A DNA stretch of 64,000 nt from Photorhabdus cinerea. Its GTDB lineage: Bacteria > Pseudomonadota > Gammaproteobacteria > Enterobacterales > Enterobacteriaceae. Location of the stretch: positions 62,001-126,000 of the forward strand of contig NZ_PUJW01000013.1 in the NCBI RefSeq assembly GCF_011189575.1. The letters run 5' to 3'. Numbering within the stretch: the stretch's first letter is position 1; each line of letters opens with the position of its first letter. The notes beneath the pieces were generated by a model, which was not told the origin of the DNA, did not search any database, and was given only the letters and a program-made list of their open reading frames with translations. Made by a program: the position numbers and the translations under genes. Shown piece after piece: positions 33,808-42,926 of the stretch.

Positions 33808-34542
33808 TTGGAACAGAAACGATCTCTGCGTCGGGGTGGATTTACTTTTAAGCAATTTTTTGTCGGTCATGATCGGTGTGCGATGAAAGTAGGGACTGAT
33901 GGTGTTTTATTGGGCGCATGGGCTTTAGCTAGTAACAAAAAAGCGATTTTAGATATTGGCTGTGGTAGCGGGTTGATTGCTTTGATGTTGGCACAGCGCA
34001 CCGATGAAAATGCAAAAATTGACGCAGTGGAGCTGGATATAAATGCTGTATTTCAAGCACGAGAGAATGTAGAACAGTCTCCATGGCAGAGAAAAGTAAA
34101 TATTTATCATCAGGATATTAGTGATTTTGTTGATCGATATTCACAATGTTATGACCTGATTGTTAGTAATCCACCTTATTTTGAGCCGGCTGTTGCTTGC
34201 CGGAATGAGGCAAGGGAGCAGGCTCGTTATACTGGTTCTCTGACTCATCGGCGGTTATTGCAATACGCAGAAAAGTTAGTCTCGCCAGATGGCCTGTTCT
34301 GTGTGGTATTACCATATGCTATTGGTAAGGTATTCGAAACAATGGCGCGTGAGCAAGGCTGGTTTTCTCATGACCGAGTTAATATTCGCGATAGAAAAGG
34401 TAAATCATTTCATCGGATGTTGTTGGCACTTTCTCGTAAAGAAAATACGGGTTTAATCAGTGAATTGACCATCCGTCAGCCAGATGGTGTATATACGTCG
34501 GAATTTCAGCAACTGGTGACGGATTTTTATCTTTATTATTGA
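33808..34542 (+). CDS. trmN6: tRNA1(Val) (adenine(37)-N6)-methyltransferase (YfiC)
   Basis: 244 aa from a TTG start. SAM-binding motif LDIGCGSGLIALM at about 48-60 and catalytic NPPY at 121-124, typical of N6-adenine methyltransferases. It methylates A37 of tRNA-Val1. Start at 33808 (TTG) gives MEQKRSLRRGGFTFKQFFV, the conserved N-terminus; no ATG suits. Divergently placed from srmB and convergent with nadB. Confidence 0.94.
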   Translation: MEQKRSLRRGGFTFKQFFVGHDRCAMKVGTDGVLLGAWALASNKKAILDIGCGSGLIALMLAQRTDENAKIDAVELDINAVFQARENVEQSPWQRKVNIYHQDISDFVDRYSQCYDLIVSNPPYFEPAVACRNEAREQARYTGSLTHRRLLQYAEKLVSPDGLFCVVLPYAIGKVFETMAREQGWFSHDRVNIRDRKGKSFHRMLLALSRKENTGLISELTIRQPDGVYTSEFQQLVTDFYLYY

Positions 34543-34587
34543 AATAATCATGCTGGGTGTAGCATGAGCAGGTTTCGCCGACAGAGA

Positions 34588-36192
34588 TTAGGGTGTCAGA
34601 ATCGTTGGTTTTGACTCTGGCAGTAAATTGGGATAATCCAGCGTGAAATGCAGACCTCGGCTCTCTTTCCTTTCCAGTGCACAACGTACAATTAATTCAG
34701 CGACTTGCACTAAATTTCGTAATTCCAGCAGATTATTAGAGATTCTGAAATTGGAATAATAGTCGTGGATTTCCTGTTGTAGCATATTAATGCGGCGTAG
34801 TGCTCGTTCCAGGCGTTTGGTTGTACGCTCGATGCCAACGTAATCCCACATAAACAGGCGTAATTCGTGCCAATTGTGCTGAATGACGACCTGTTCATCT
34901 GAATTATCAACACGGCTTTCATCCCAAAAGGGGAGTTCCGGTATCTTTTCAATTTTTTCAATCTGTTGTTGGATATCCTCTGCAGCAGACCAGCCGTAAA
35001 CTAAACATTCCAGCAGAGAATTGGATGCCATACGGTTTGCACCATGCAGGCCAGTGTAGCTGACTTCACCGATAGCATATAAATTGTTTAGGTCAGTACG
35101 TCCCTGATGATCGACGACTATACCACCGCAGGTGTAATGTGCGGCAGGCACGATTGGAATCGGTTCTTTTGTCAGATCAAAGCCTAGCGTCAGCAGTTTT
35201 TCATAAATCATCGGAAAATGCTGGATAACGAAATCAGTTGGTTTATGGCTAATATCCAGAAACATGCAATCAGCACCAAGACGTTTCATTTCATGGTCAA
35301 TTGCCCGTGCTACGATATCGCGAGGGGCCAGTTCAGCACGTTCATCAAAATCAGGCATAAAACGACTACCATCTGGTCGTTTTAGATAAGCACCTTCACC
35401 TCTTAAAGCTTCAGTTAGCAGGAAATTACGTGCTTGTGGATGAAACAGACAAGTTGGGTGAAACTGATTAAATTCCAGATTGGCGATACGGCAGCCTGCA
35501 CGCCATGCCATTGCAATGCCATCACCGGATGAGATGTCGGGGTTTGTAGTGTATTGATAAACTTTAGCGGCACCGCCTGTTGCCAGTACAACGACTTTAG
35601 CACGATAAGTTTCTACTCGTTCCTGCTGGCGGTTCCAAATATAAGCGCCAACCACTCGATTATCGCCATTGAGTTGGGCTTTATTTGAGGTAATTAAATC
35701 AACTGCATTGCAGCGCTCTCTTACAATAATGTTCGGATGAGACTTGGCTTTTTCAACCAGTGTGGTTTCTACTTCTTTACCCGTTGCATCTGCATGATGC
35801 AGAATACGTCGATGGCTGTGGCCACCTTCACGAGTCAAATGATAGTATTTTTCTCCATCTTCACGGGTTTCTGTATCAAATGAAACACCCTGATCAATCA
35901 GCCATTGCACACAATGGCGGGCGTTGCTGGTGATAAACTCAACAGCGCTTTTGTCGCAAAGCCCTGCTCCGGCGATCAAGGTATCTTCAACATGAGATGC
36001 GATACTGTCTGTTTTATCAAATACAGCGGCGATACCACCTTGTGCATAATAGGATGCACTTTCGCTAAGAATACTCTTACTTAATATAGTGACTTTATAT
36101 TGCGAAGCCAGTCGTAAAGCCAGGGATAGACCAGCCGCACCACTGCCAATAATAAGTACATCGTTATAATGTTGCGAGAATAATGATTGCAT
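34588..36192 (-). CDS. nadB: L-aspartate oxidase
   Basis: 534 aa flavoprotein; first step of de novo NAD synthesis, oxidising L-aspartate to iminoaspartate. Dinucleotide-binding VLIIGSGAAGLSLALRLA at the N-terminus, SESASYYAQGGIAAVF, HTREGGHSHRRILHHADATG-like active-site region (LTREGGHSHRRILHH) and the GLHGANRMASNSLLECLVYG FAD segment. The ATG at 36192 gives the conserved N-terminus; an upstream in-frame ATG at 36228 was rejected. Divergent from rpoE, the standard arrangement. Confidence 0.97.
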   Translation of the reverse strand: MQSLFSQHYNDVLIIGSGAAGLSLALRLASQYKVTILSKSILSESASYYAQGGIAAVFDKTDSIASHVEDTLIAGAGLCDKSAVEFITSNARHCVQWLIDQGVSFDTETREDGEKYYHLTREGGHSHRRILHHADATGKEVETTLVEKAKSHPNIIVRERCNAVDLITSNKAQLNGDNRVVGAYIWNRQQERVETYRAKVVVLATGGAAKVYQYTTNPDISSGDGIAMAWRAGCRIANLEFNQFHPTCLFHPQARNFLLTEALRGEGAYLKRPDGSRFMPDFDERAELAPRDIVARAIDHEMKRLGADCMFLDISHKPTDFVIQHFPMIYEKLLTLGFDLTKEPIPIVPAAHYTCGGIVVDHQGRTDLNNLYAIGEVSYTGLHGANRMASNSLLECLVYGWSAAEDIQQQIEKIEKIPELPFWDESRVDNSDEQVVIQHNWHELRLFMWDYVGIERTTKRLERALRRINMLQQEIHDYYSNFRISNNLLELRNLVQVAELIVRCALERKESRGLHFTLDYPNLLPESKPTILTP

Positions 36193-36284
36193 AATTGATG
36201 ATGTGTGGAGAAGATGAGTGAAAATCATGTTAGCCTATCAGATATGATAGAGGCTATGATTGCAACAAAATGATGACAGAAATT

Positions 36285-36311
36285 GAACTTCACAGAATTT
36301 TATTACTCAAA
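36285..36311 (+). promoter_or_regulatory. Candidate sigma-E autoregulatory promoter of rpoE
   Basis: GAACTT at 36285-36290, a 16-nt spacer and TCAAA at 36307-36311 fit the RpoE consensus (GGAACTT-N15/16-TCNAA), except that the two bases before GAACTT are TT. It lies 87 nt upstream of the rpoE start, consistent with positive autoregulation known in E. coli. Confidence 0.65.
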
Positions 36312-36397
36312 GCCATGCTTGCTCGGAGAAATAGGACATCTATGGTTGGTTCAATAAATACAAATGTGGAGCTTTGCTTCGGGAGATTTAACCTCGG

Positions 36398-36967
36398 ATG
36401 AGCGAGCAGTTAACGGATCAAATGCTGGTCGAGCGAGTGCAGAAAGGTGACCAAAAGGCGTTTAACTTACTGGTGATCAGATATCAGCATAAAGTAGCGA
36501 GCCTTGTATCTCGCTATATTCCGCAGGGTGATGTTCCTGACGTTGCGCAGGAGGCATTTATTAAGGCATATCGAGCATTGGCTTCATTCCGTGGCGATAG
36601 TGCTTTTTATACCTGGTTGTATCGTATAGCAGTAAACACGGCAAAAAACTATTTGGTTTCTCAAGGGCGACGTCCACCATCCAGTGATTTGGATGTCAGT
36701 GACGCCGAAAATTATGAAGTTTCGAATGCACTAAAAGAAATTTCGAACCCTGAGAATTTAATGTTGTCAGAAGAGTTAAGGCAGGTGGTTTTCCGAACCA
36801 TTGAATCTCTTCCTGAAGATTTGCGAATGGCAATAACTCTAAGGGAATTAGATGGGCTAAGCTATGAAGAGATATCTGTTGTTATGGATTGCCCAGTAGG
36901 TACGGTTCGTTCCCGTATTTTCCGGGCGAGGGAAGCCATTGATGATAAAATTCAACCACTGATTTAA
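36398..36967 (+). CDS. rpoE: RNA polymerase sigma-E factor
   Basis: 189 aa ECF sigma factor directing the envelope stress response. Region 2 (QKAFNLLVIRYQHKVASLVS; DVAQEAFIKAYRALASFRG; FYTWLYRIAVNTAKNYLV) and region 4 (LPEDLRMAITLRELDGLSYE; CPVGTVRSRIFRAREAID) are intact and nearly identical to E. coli. The start GATGAGCGAGCAG gives MSEQLTDQML. First gene of rpoE-rseA-rseB-rseC with a likely sigma-E promoter upstream. Confidence 0.98.
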   Translation: MSEQLTDQMLVERVQKGDQKAFNLLVIRYQHKVASLVSRYIPQGDVPDVAQEAFIKAYRALASFRGDSAFYTWLYRIAVNTAKNYLVSQGRRPPSSDLDVSDAENYEVSNALKEISNPENLMLSEELRQVVFRTIESLPEDLRMAITLRELDGLSYEEISVVMDCPVGTVRSRIFRAREAIDDKIQPLI

Positions 36968-37006
36968 AACTAAAAATAGTGGGATAATACTGAAGGGTAC
37001 TTTGGC

Positions 37007-37660
37007 ATGCAAAGAGAAAAACTTTCCGCACTGATGGATGGCGAAGCTCTTGATAGTGAAGTCGTTAGTATTTTATCTAAAGATTCTGCAATGCAGAAAC
37101 ACTGGGAAAATTACCACTTGATCCGTGACACATTGCGCGGTGATGTGACTGAAGTATTACATATCGATATTGCGAGTCGGGTTGCACAGGCACTTGAAAA
37201 AGAGCCTGTTCATTTTAACCGTGGGTCGATTTCTGAATCTCAGCCTCGGCCAGAGACTTGGCAGAAAATGGCGTTTTGGCAGAAACTTCGCCCTTGGGGA
37301 AGTCAAATTACTCAAGTGGGTGTTGCAGCCTGTGTTTCGTTGGCAGTACTGATAGGAGTACAGCAATACAATAGCCATGATGCTGTAAATTTTGAATATC
37401 AATCTGATACACCAGTATTTAATACACTGCCGATGATGGGTTCGGCTTCCCCAGTGAGTTTGGGAGTGCCTTCTGGTGATGATATGTTTGGCAATGATCA
37501 GCGCATTCAGGTGCAAGAGCGTAATAAACGCATTAACATCATGTTGCAACAATATGAACTTGATCGCCGTGTGCATTTTGAACAAAATGACGGACAGGAA
37601 ATTCCACCACAGGTTGCCATTCCGGTTCCCGGAACGCAATCTTTAGGAACACAACAGTAG
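37007..37660 (+). CDS. rseA: Anti-sigma-E factor RseA
   Basis: 217 aa. The N-terminal cytoplasmic domain (MQREKLSALMDGEALDSEVV) sequesters RpoE; one membrane helix at about 101-119; periplasmic C-terminus. The DegS cleavage region is recognisable: PV-SLGVP at about 149-155, aligned with the E. coli Val-Ser site. Proteolysis here and by RseP releases sigma-E. 39 nt after rpoE and 2 nt before rseB. Confidence 0.96.
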   Translation: MQREKLSALMDGEALDSEVVSILSKDSAMQKHWENYHLIRDTLRGDVTEVLHIDIASRVAQALEKEPVHFNRGSISESQPRPETWQKMAFWQKLRPWGSQITQVGVAACVSLAVLIGVQQYNSHDAVNFEYQSDTPVFNTLPMMGSASPVSLGVPSGDDMFGNDQRIQVQERNKRINIMLQQYELDRRVHFEQNDGQEIPPQVAIPVPGTQSLGTQQ

Positions 37661-37662
37661 TA

Positions 37663-38619
37663 ATGAAACATATCTGGTTTTCCGTCTCTTTACTGGCGGG
37701 CAGCCTGTTTACTCCTCTACAGGTCTCGGCACAGCTCAGTAGCGCTGAGGCTTTGTTACAGGAGATGGGTAATGCCACTCAGTCCCTGACTTATGAGCTT
37801 GCTTTTATTAATCTCAGCCAGCAGGCTATCGTCTCAGCTCGTTATCGCCATGCCGTTATCAATGGTATTCCCATTGCTCAAGTTATGCAGATGGATGGTT
37901 CCCGCAGGGAGATTGTCCAGCGTGGTAATGAGATCAGCTATTTTGAACCTGGATTGGATGCTTTCAGTCTTAGCGGCGATCATATTATTGATTATTTACC
38001 GGCAGTTGTTTTTGCTGACTTCACTCAGTTGAAAAAATACTACAATTTCATCGATGTTGGTCGTACCCATATCGGTGACAGACCTTGCCGGGTTGTACGC
38101 ATCATTTCCAAAGATGAAGTACGTTACAATTACATTTTGCTTATCGATGAAGAAAACCATTTACCATTACGTATTGATTTACTTGAGCGTGATAGTGAAA
38201 CACTTGAGCAATTTCGGGTTGTTTCTTCTACAATAGGCGGGGATATCTATGATGCAATGAGTGTTATTACTCACCTGAATATGCCACCAATGCTGGTCAT
38301 TCCATCGTCAGAGAAAGTGGTATTCAATTGGAAAGTAGGTAAATTGCCGGATGGTTTCACTGAGGTTTCGCGTAACCGGCGTAAACTGTCAAATACTGAT
38401 TCGCTTGAGTCTATTATGTTCAGCGATGGCTTATTTAGTTTTTCAGTGAATGTGACTAACGCTGATAAAACCAGTAAATTAGAATATCCTCTTCGTCGTG
38501 GGCACCCAACGATTTATAGCGTAATACGTGGGGCAAAGGAGGTGACTATTATTGGTGAATTGCCACTGGCAACTGCCAAGTATGTTGCCGCAGGTGTTGC
38601 ATTTATGGGAACTGACTAA
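37663..38619 (+). CDS. rseB: Sigma-E regulatory protein RseB
   Basis: 318 aa, the E. coli length. Periplasmic; binds the RseA periplasmic domain and shields it from DegS, and senses mislocalised lipopolysaccharide or lipoproteins. Signal peptide MKHIWFSVSLLAGSLFTPLQ ending VSA-Q. Mature part has the family features SAEALLQEMGNATQSLTYEL, REIVQRGNEISYFEPG and the small C-terminal domain (LPDGFTEVSRNRRKL; YSVIRGAKEVTIIGELP). Two bases after rseA. Confidence 0.96.
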   Translation: MKHIWFSVSLLAGSLFTPLQVSAQLSSAEALLQEMGNATQSLTYELAFINLSQQAIVSARYRHAVINGIPIAQVMQMDGSRREIVQRGNEISYFEPGLDAFSLSGDHIIDYLPAVVFADFTQLKKYYNFIDVGRTHIGDRPCRVVRIISKDEVRYNYILLIDEENHLPLRIDLLERDSETLEQFRVVSSTIGGDIYDAMSVITHLNMPPMLVIPSSEKVVFNWKVGKLPDGFTEVSRNRRKLSNTDSLESIMFSDGLFSFSVNVTNADKTSKLEYPLRRGHPTIYSVIRGAKEVTIIGELPLATAKYVAAGVAFMGTD

Positions 38620-39083
38620 TGGTCAAAGAATGGGCAACAGTAATCCGTTGGCAGCAGGGCAGAGCATTATTACGTTATGGCTCCTCTTCTGGTTGTGGTA
38701 GTTGTCAAGCTCGTGCGGCGTGTGGCTCTTATTTACTGAATAAATTAGGGCCTGATGACATTCATCAACTCGAACTTGAGATTTTACAGCCGTTGCAACC
38801 AGGGCAGAAAGTGGAAATTGGTATCCCCGAAGGAAGCTTATTGCGTTCAGCGTTGCTGGTTTATCTAACCCCACTTATTGGACTATTCCTTGGTGGTGCA
38901 CTTTTTCAATTATGGGTGACCAATCAATTATGGGTGTTTTGTGGCGGTGTTTTGGGAGGAGTTGCAGGTTTTTTCCTTGCCCGCAAAGTTGCCACTTATT
39001 GGGATAATCAGCAGGAATACCAACCGATAGTTTTACAAATTGGCTTGCCTCCTGATGTAATTCGTGTTCAGCATCCGGAATAA
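38619..39083 (+). CDS. rseC: Membrane protein RseC
   Basis: 154 aa. Inner-membrane protein of the sigma-E operon; E. coli RseC has a positive effect on sigma-E activity and related proteins act in reducing Fe-S clusters of SoxR. N-terminal cysteine cluster GCGSCQARAACGSYLL, then two membrane helices (about 73-92 and 97-117: LLVYLTPLIGLFLGGALFQL and LWVFCGGVLGGVAGFFLA). Start codon overlaps the rseB stop by one base. Confidence 0.94.
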   Translation: MVKEWATVIRWQQGRALLRYGSSSGCGSCQARAACGSYLLNKLGPDDIHQLELEILQPLQPGQKVEIGIPEGSLLRSALLVYLTPLIGLFLGGALFQLWVTNQLWVFCGGVLGGVAGFFLARKVATYWDNQQEYQPIVLQIGLPPDVIRVQHPE

Positions 39084-39278
39084 ATCTGTTTTAATCATAC
39101 AGAACTTTTAATTGACTGATCATACTTAAAGCCACAGGCATGACTAGGTTTTCATAGGTTTGGCATGTAGAATACAGCCTTTCAGGCCAGTGGCCGACCT
39201 ATAAACCGTCGCTTTATGTCCCTCTGTGTGTCCATTAGGCGAATGATTCAGAAATATCAAGGCAGAAAAATATTTATA

Positions 39279-41075
39279 ATGAAGCAAATACGAAATTTCT
39301 CCATTATTGCTCACATTGACCACGGTAAGTCGACGTTATCTGACCGTATTATTCAAATTTGTGGTGGCTTAACAGATCGTGAAATGGCAGAGCAAGTGCT
39401 GGATTCCATGGAGCTTGAGCGTGAGCGTGGTATCACCATCAAGGCACAGAGTGTCACTTTGGATTACAAAGCCAATGATGGGCAGCTCTATCAATTAAAC
39501 TTTATCGACACGCCAGGGCATGTTGACTTCTCATATGAGGTCTCCCGTTCGTTGGCTGCTTGTGAAGGGGCATTGCTGGTGGTTGATGCTGGGCAGGGTG
39601 TGGAAGCGCAGACACTGGCTAACTGTTATACCGCTCTGGATATGAATCTTGAAGTTGTTCCTGTTCTGAATAAAATCGATTTACCCGCTGCGGAGCCTGA
39701 GCGCGTAGCAGAAGAAATTGAGGACATTGTTGGGATTGATGCTACTGATGCAGTGCGTTGTTCAGCCAAAACTGGTGTAGGCGTACAAGATGTCATTGAG
39801 CGTTTAGTTAAAGAGATTTCGGCACCGGAAGGCGATCCTAATGCGCCGTTACAGGCACTTATTATCGACTCATGGTTTGATAACTATCTCGGTGTTGTCT
39901 CGCTGGTTCGTATTAAAAATGGTACTTTACGCAAGGGTGACAAAATCAAAGTGATGAGTACCGGTCAGGTATATAACGCTGATCGTCTTGGAATTTTCAC
40001 ACCGAAGCGAGTTGACCGCGATATATTGGATTGCGGCGAAGTAGGCTGGTTGGTTTGTGCAATTAAAGACATTCTTGGTGCCCCAGTTGGCGATACATTG
40101 ACGCTGTCCCGTCAACCTGCGGAAAAACCACTGCCAGGTTTTAAGAAAGTAAAGCCACAGGTTTATGCGGGGTTATTCCCTGTCAGTTCTGATGACTATG
40201 AAGCATTCCGTGACGCATTGGGTAAGTTGAGTCTGAATGATGCTTCTCTGTTCTATGAACCGGAAAGCTCTACTGCACTGGGTTTTGGTTTCCGTTGTGG
40301 TTTCCTTGGGTTGTTACATATGGAGATCATTCAGGAGCGTCTGGAACGTGAATACGATCTTGATCTCATTACAACTGCACCAACGGTTGTTTATGAAGTG
40401 GAAACGACGAGCCACGATATTCTCTATGTGGACAGCCCTTCTAAATTGCCATCGTTGAATAATATTGAAGAGCTGCGTGAACCTATTGCTGAGTGTCATA
40501 TGCTGTTACCTCAGGAATATTTGGGGAATGTCATTACCTTATGTATTGAGAAGCGTGGAGTGCAGACCAACATGGTTTACCATGGTAAACAAGTTGCACT
40601 GACTTACGAAATACCGATGGCTGAAGTCGTATTGGATTTCTTCGATCGATTGAAATCCACATCTCGCGGTTATGCTTCACTGGATTATAATTTCACTCGT
40701 TTCCAGGCTTCTGATATGGTTCGGGTGGATGTGTTGATTAACGGTGAACGAGTTGATGCGTTGGCGTTGATTACTCATCGTGACAATGCTCAATATCGTG
40801 GCCGGGAATTAGTCGAGAAGATGAAAGAGCTTATTCCTCGTCAGCAGTTTGATATCGCGATTCAGGCTGCGATTGGCAATCATATTATTGCTCGCTCAAC
40901 AGTGAAGCAATTGCGTAAAAACGTCTTGGCGAAGTGTTATGGTGGTGACGTTAGCCGTAAGAAAAAGCTATTGCAGAAACAGAAAGAAGGTAAGAAACGC
41001 ATGAAGCAGGTTGGTAATGTTGAGTTACCACAGGAAGCTTTCTTAGCCATTCTTCATGTTGGTAAAGACAATTAA
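39279..41075 (+). CDS. lepA: Elongation factor 4 (LepA)
   Basis: 598 aa translational GTPase. G1 IAHIDHGKST, G3 DTPGHVDF and G4 LNKIDLP motifs; then EF-G-like domains and the LepA-specific C-terminal domain (NVLAKCYGGDVSRKKKLLQK, ending LAILHVGKDN). It influences translation initiation and ribosome maturation. Start set at the ATG 39279 (MKQIRNFSIIAH) for family match rather than upstream ATGs. First gene of the lepA-lepB unit; it ends 20 nt before lepB. Confidence 0.98.
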   Translation: MKQIRNFSIIAHIDHGKSTLSDRIIQICGGLTDREMAEQVLDSMELERERGITIKAQSVTLDYKANDGQLYQLNFIDTPGHVDFSYEVSRSLAACEGALLVVDAGQGVEAQTLANCYTALDMNLEVVPVLNKIDLPAAEPERVAEEIEDIVGIDATDAVRCSAKTGVGVQDVIERLVKEISAPEGDPNAPLQALIIDSWFDNYLGVVSLVRIKNGTLRKGDKIKVMSTGQVYNADRLGIFTPKRVDRDILDCGEVGWLVCAIKDILGAPVGDTLTLSRQPAEKPLPGFKKVKPQVYAGLFPVSSDDYEAFRDALGKLSLNDASLFYEPESSTALGFGFRCGFLGLLHMEIIQERLEREYDLDLITTAPTVVYEVETTSHDILYVDSPSKLPSLNNIEELREPIAECHMLLPQEYLGNVITLCIEKRGVQTNMVYHGKQVALTYEIPMAEVVLDFFDRLKSTSRGYASLDYNFTRFQASDMVRVDVLINGERVDALALITHRDNAQYRGRELVEKMKELIPRQQFDIAIQAAIGNHIIARSTVKQLRKNVLAKCYGGDVSRKKKLLQKQKEGKKRMKQVGNVELPQEAFLAILHVGKDN

Positions 41076-41095
41076 TAAGGTTGTAAGGAGTCTAA

Positions 41096-42076
41096 ATGGC
41101 TAACACTTTTGCCCTGATCCTAACGTTAGCAACGTTAGTCACCGGCATTATTTGGTGTATTGATCGTTTCAAATGGGCCCCAGCGCGCAAGAAAAAACTT
41201 GCCAGATTGCAGGAGCTAACTGAAGGTACAATGGATCAGGAGCATCTGGCTGAGACTATTAACAAACCAACATGGATAGATACTTGTTCATCTATTTTCC
41301 CAGTGCTGGCCGTGGTTCTGATCTTGCGCTCTTTTGTTTATGAGCCATTTCAGATCCCATCGGGTTCTATGATGCCAACTTTATTGATTGGTGATTTCAT
41401 TCTGGTGGAGAAATACTCATACGGATTGAAAGATCCCATTACTCAAACTACATTGATTAAGACTGGCGAACCAAAGCGTGGTGATATTGCAGTATTCAAA
41501 TATCCACTGGACCCAAGTTTTGATTACATCAAACGAGTGATTGGCTTGCCGGGCGATAAAATTATTTATGATCCGCTGAAGAAAGAGCTGCGTGTTTTTC
41601 CTGGTTGTGGTGAAACAAAAAGTTGTAAGGAAGAGCTCCCGGTTTCTTATGGTTCACTGTTCCCAAGTGAGTGGACAATGAAACAGTATGGTGTCAATTC
41701 CCATGGTGAGAGCCTGAAAAAGATAGGTGTTTTTCAGATACCTGTTGAAGAAACTTTACCCCCTTACAGCATGCGGCAGGGTGAACGGATTGAGAATCTG
41801 GGTGTGACAACACACCATATTTTGGAGATTCCGGGCGTACTGCCGAGGCCAAATTTCCGTCAGCCTGGTTTGCCTGAGGGAATGTGGATTGTGCCTGAAG
41901 GTCACTATTTCATGATGGGTGATAACCGTGATAATAGTGCTGATAGCCGTGAGTGGGGCTTTGTTCCTGAGAAAAATCTGGTTGGTCGCGCTTCAGCAAT
42001 CTGGATGAGTTTTGAGAAACAGGAAGGGGAATGGCCTACCGGAGTTCGCTTTAGCCGTATTGGTGGAATTAATTAA
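41096..42076 (+). CDS. lepB: Signal peptidase I
   Basis: 326 aa, similar to the E. coli 324. Two N-terminal transmembrane helices (about 3-20 and 62-80), then the periplasmic catalytic domain: Ser91 in PSGSMMPTL and Lys146 in DYIKRVIGLPGD, same numbering as E. coli, plus the GDNRDNSADSREWGFVP box. It cleaves signal peptides from exported proteins. AAGGAG ribosome-binding site upstream of the ATG. Confidence 0.98.
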   Translation: MANTFALILTLATLVTGIIWCIDRFKWAPARKKKLARLQELTEGTMDQEHLAETINKPTWIDTCSSIFPVLAVVLILRSFVYEPFQIPSGSMMPTLLIGDFILVEKYSYGLKDPITQTTLIKTGEPKRGDIAVFKYPLDPSFDYIKRVIGLPGDKIIYDPLKKELRVFPGCGETKSCKEELPVSYGSLFPSEWTMKQYGVNSHGESLKKIGVFQIPVEETLPPYSMRQGERIENLGVTTHHILEIPGVLPRPNFRQPGLPEGMWIVPEGHYFMMGDNRDNSADSREWGFVPEKNLVGRASAIWMSFEKQEGEWPTGVRFSRIGGIN

Positions 42077-42131
42077 TATTAGCGAAGCATTAATTTTACT
42101 CACAGTGTAGAATATCCTTTCAAACTTAATG

Positions 42132-42202
42132 ACTGGCTCCTGACAAGGAGCCAGTGCAAACGCAACAGTTTTGTCAGGGTTTCCTGTACAGGTCTGTTGC
42201 GT
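42132..42202 (+). promoter_or_regulatory. Structured leader of rnc (RNase III target hairpins)
   Basis: Hairpin 1: ACTGGCTCC/GGAGCCAGT at 42132-42155. Hairpin 2: ACGCAACAG/CTGTTGCGT at 42160-42202, with a nested CCTGTACAGG. In E. coli RNase III autoregulates by cutting stem-loops in exactly this position upstream of rnc. The equivalence is inferred from position and shape. Confidence 0.7.
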
Positions 42203-42245
42203 GTGCGTTTTTATTTGACGAATTCTGACCTATATTTGGTAGCAC

Positions 42246-42926
42246 ATGAATCCCATCGTAATTAACAGATTGCAGCGTAAGCTGGGGTACACTTTTGATC
42301 AGCATGATCTGCTGATACAAGCATTAACTCATCGTAGTGCCAGCAGTAAACATAATGAGCGGCTGGAATTTCTCGGTGATTCAATTCTCAGTTTTGTTAT
42401 TGCCAATGCACTATATCATCGCTTTCCTCGCGTAGATGAAGGCGATATGAGCCGGATGCGTGCCACATTAGTTCGTGGTAATACTTTGGCTGAGTTGGCA
42501 AGGGAATTTGAATTAGGTGAATGTCTTCGCTTGGGGCCGGGAGAACTGAAAAGTGGCGGTTACCGCCGTGAATCTATTCTGGCTGATACTGTGGAAGCGC
42601 TGATAGGCGGTATTTTCCTTGATAGCGATATTCAAACGGTTGAGAAAATTATTCTGAGCTGGTATGAAACTCGCTTGAATGAAATTAGCCCGGGTGACAA
42701 ACAGAAAGACCCGAAAACCCGGTTACAAGAATATCTGCAAGGGCATCATTTGCCTCTGCCATCATATCTGGTTGTTATGGTTCGTGGTGAAGCTCACGAC
42801 CAGGAATTTACTATTCACTGTCAGGTGAGTGGTATCGAACAGCCGATTAAAGGAACAGGTTCTAGCCGCCGCAAAGCGGAGCAGGCAGCGGCGGAGCAAG
42901 CATTAAAACAACTGGAGCTTGAATGA
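42246..42926 (+). CDS. rnc: Ribonuclease III
   Basis: 226 aa. Cuts double-stranded RNA in rRNA maturation, sRNA pathways and its own leader. Signature HNERLEFLGDSILSFVIANA (catalytic acidic residues), ILADTVEALIGGIFLD, and a C-terminal dsRNA-binding domain (DPKTRLQEYLQGHHLPLPSY to SSRRKAEQAAAEQALKQLE). Overlaps era by 4 nt (ATGA). Confidence 0.98.
   Translation: MNPIVINRLQRKLGYTFDQHDLLIQALTHRSASSKHNERLEFLGDSILSFVIANALYHRFPRVDEGDMSRMRATLVRGNTLAELAREFELGECLRLGPGELKSGGYRRESILADTVEALIGGIFLDSDIQTVEKIILSWYETRLNEISPGDKQKDPKTRLQEYLQGHHLPLPSYLVVMVRGEAHDQEFTIHCQVSGIEQPIKGTGSSRRKAEQAAAEQALKQLELE

Noticed and set aside
34549..34566. Hairpin CATGCT/AGCATG between trmN6 and nadB as a terminator
   Set aside because: Only six base pairs and no T-run on either strand; too weak to call.
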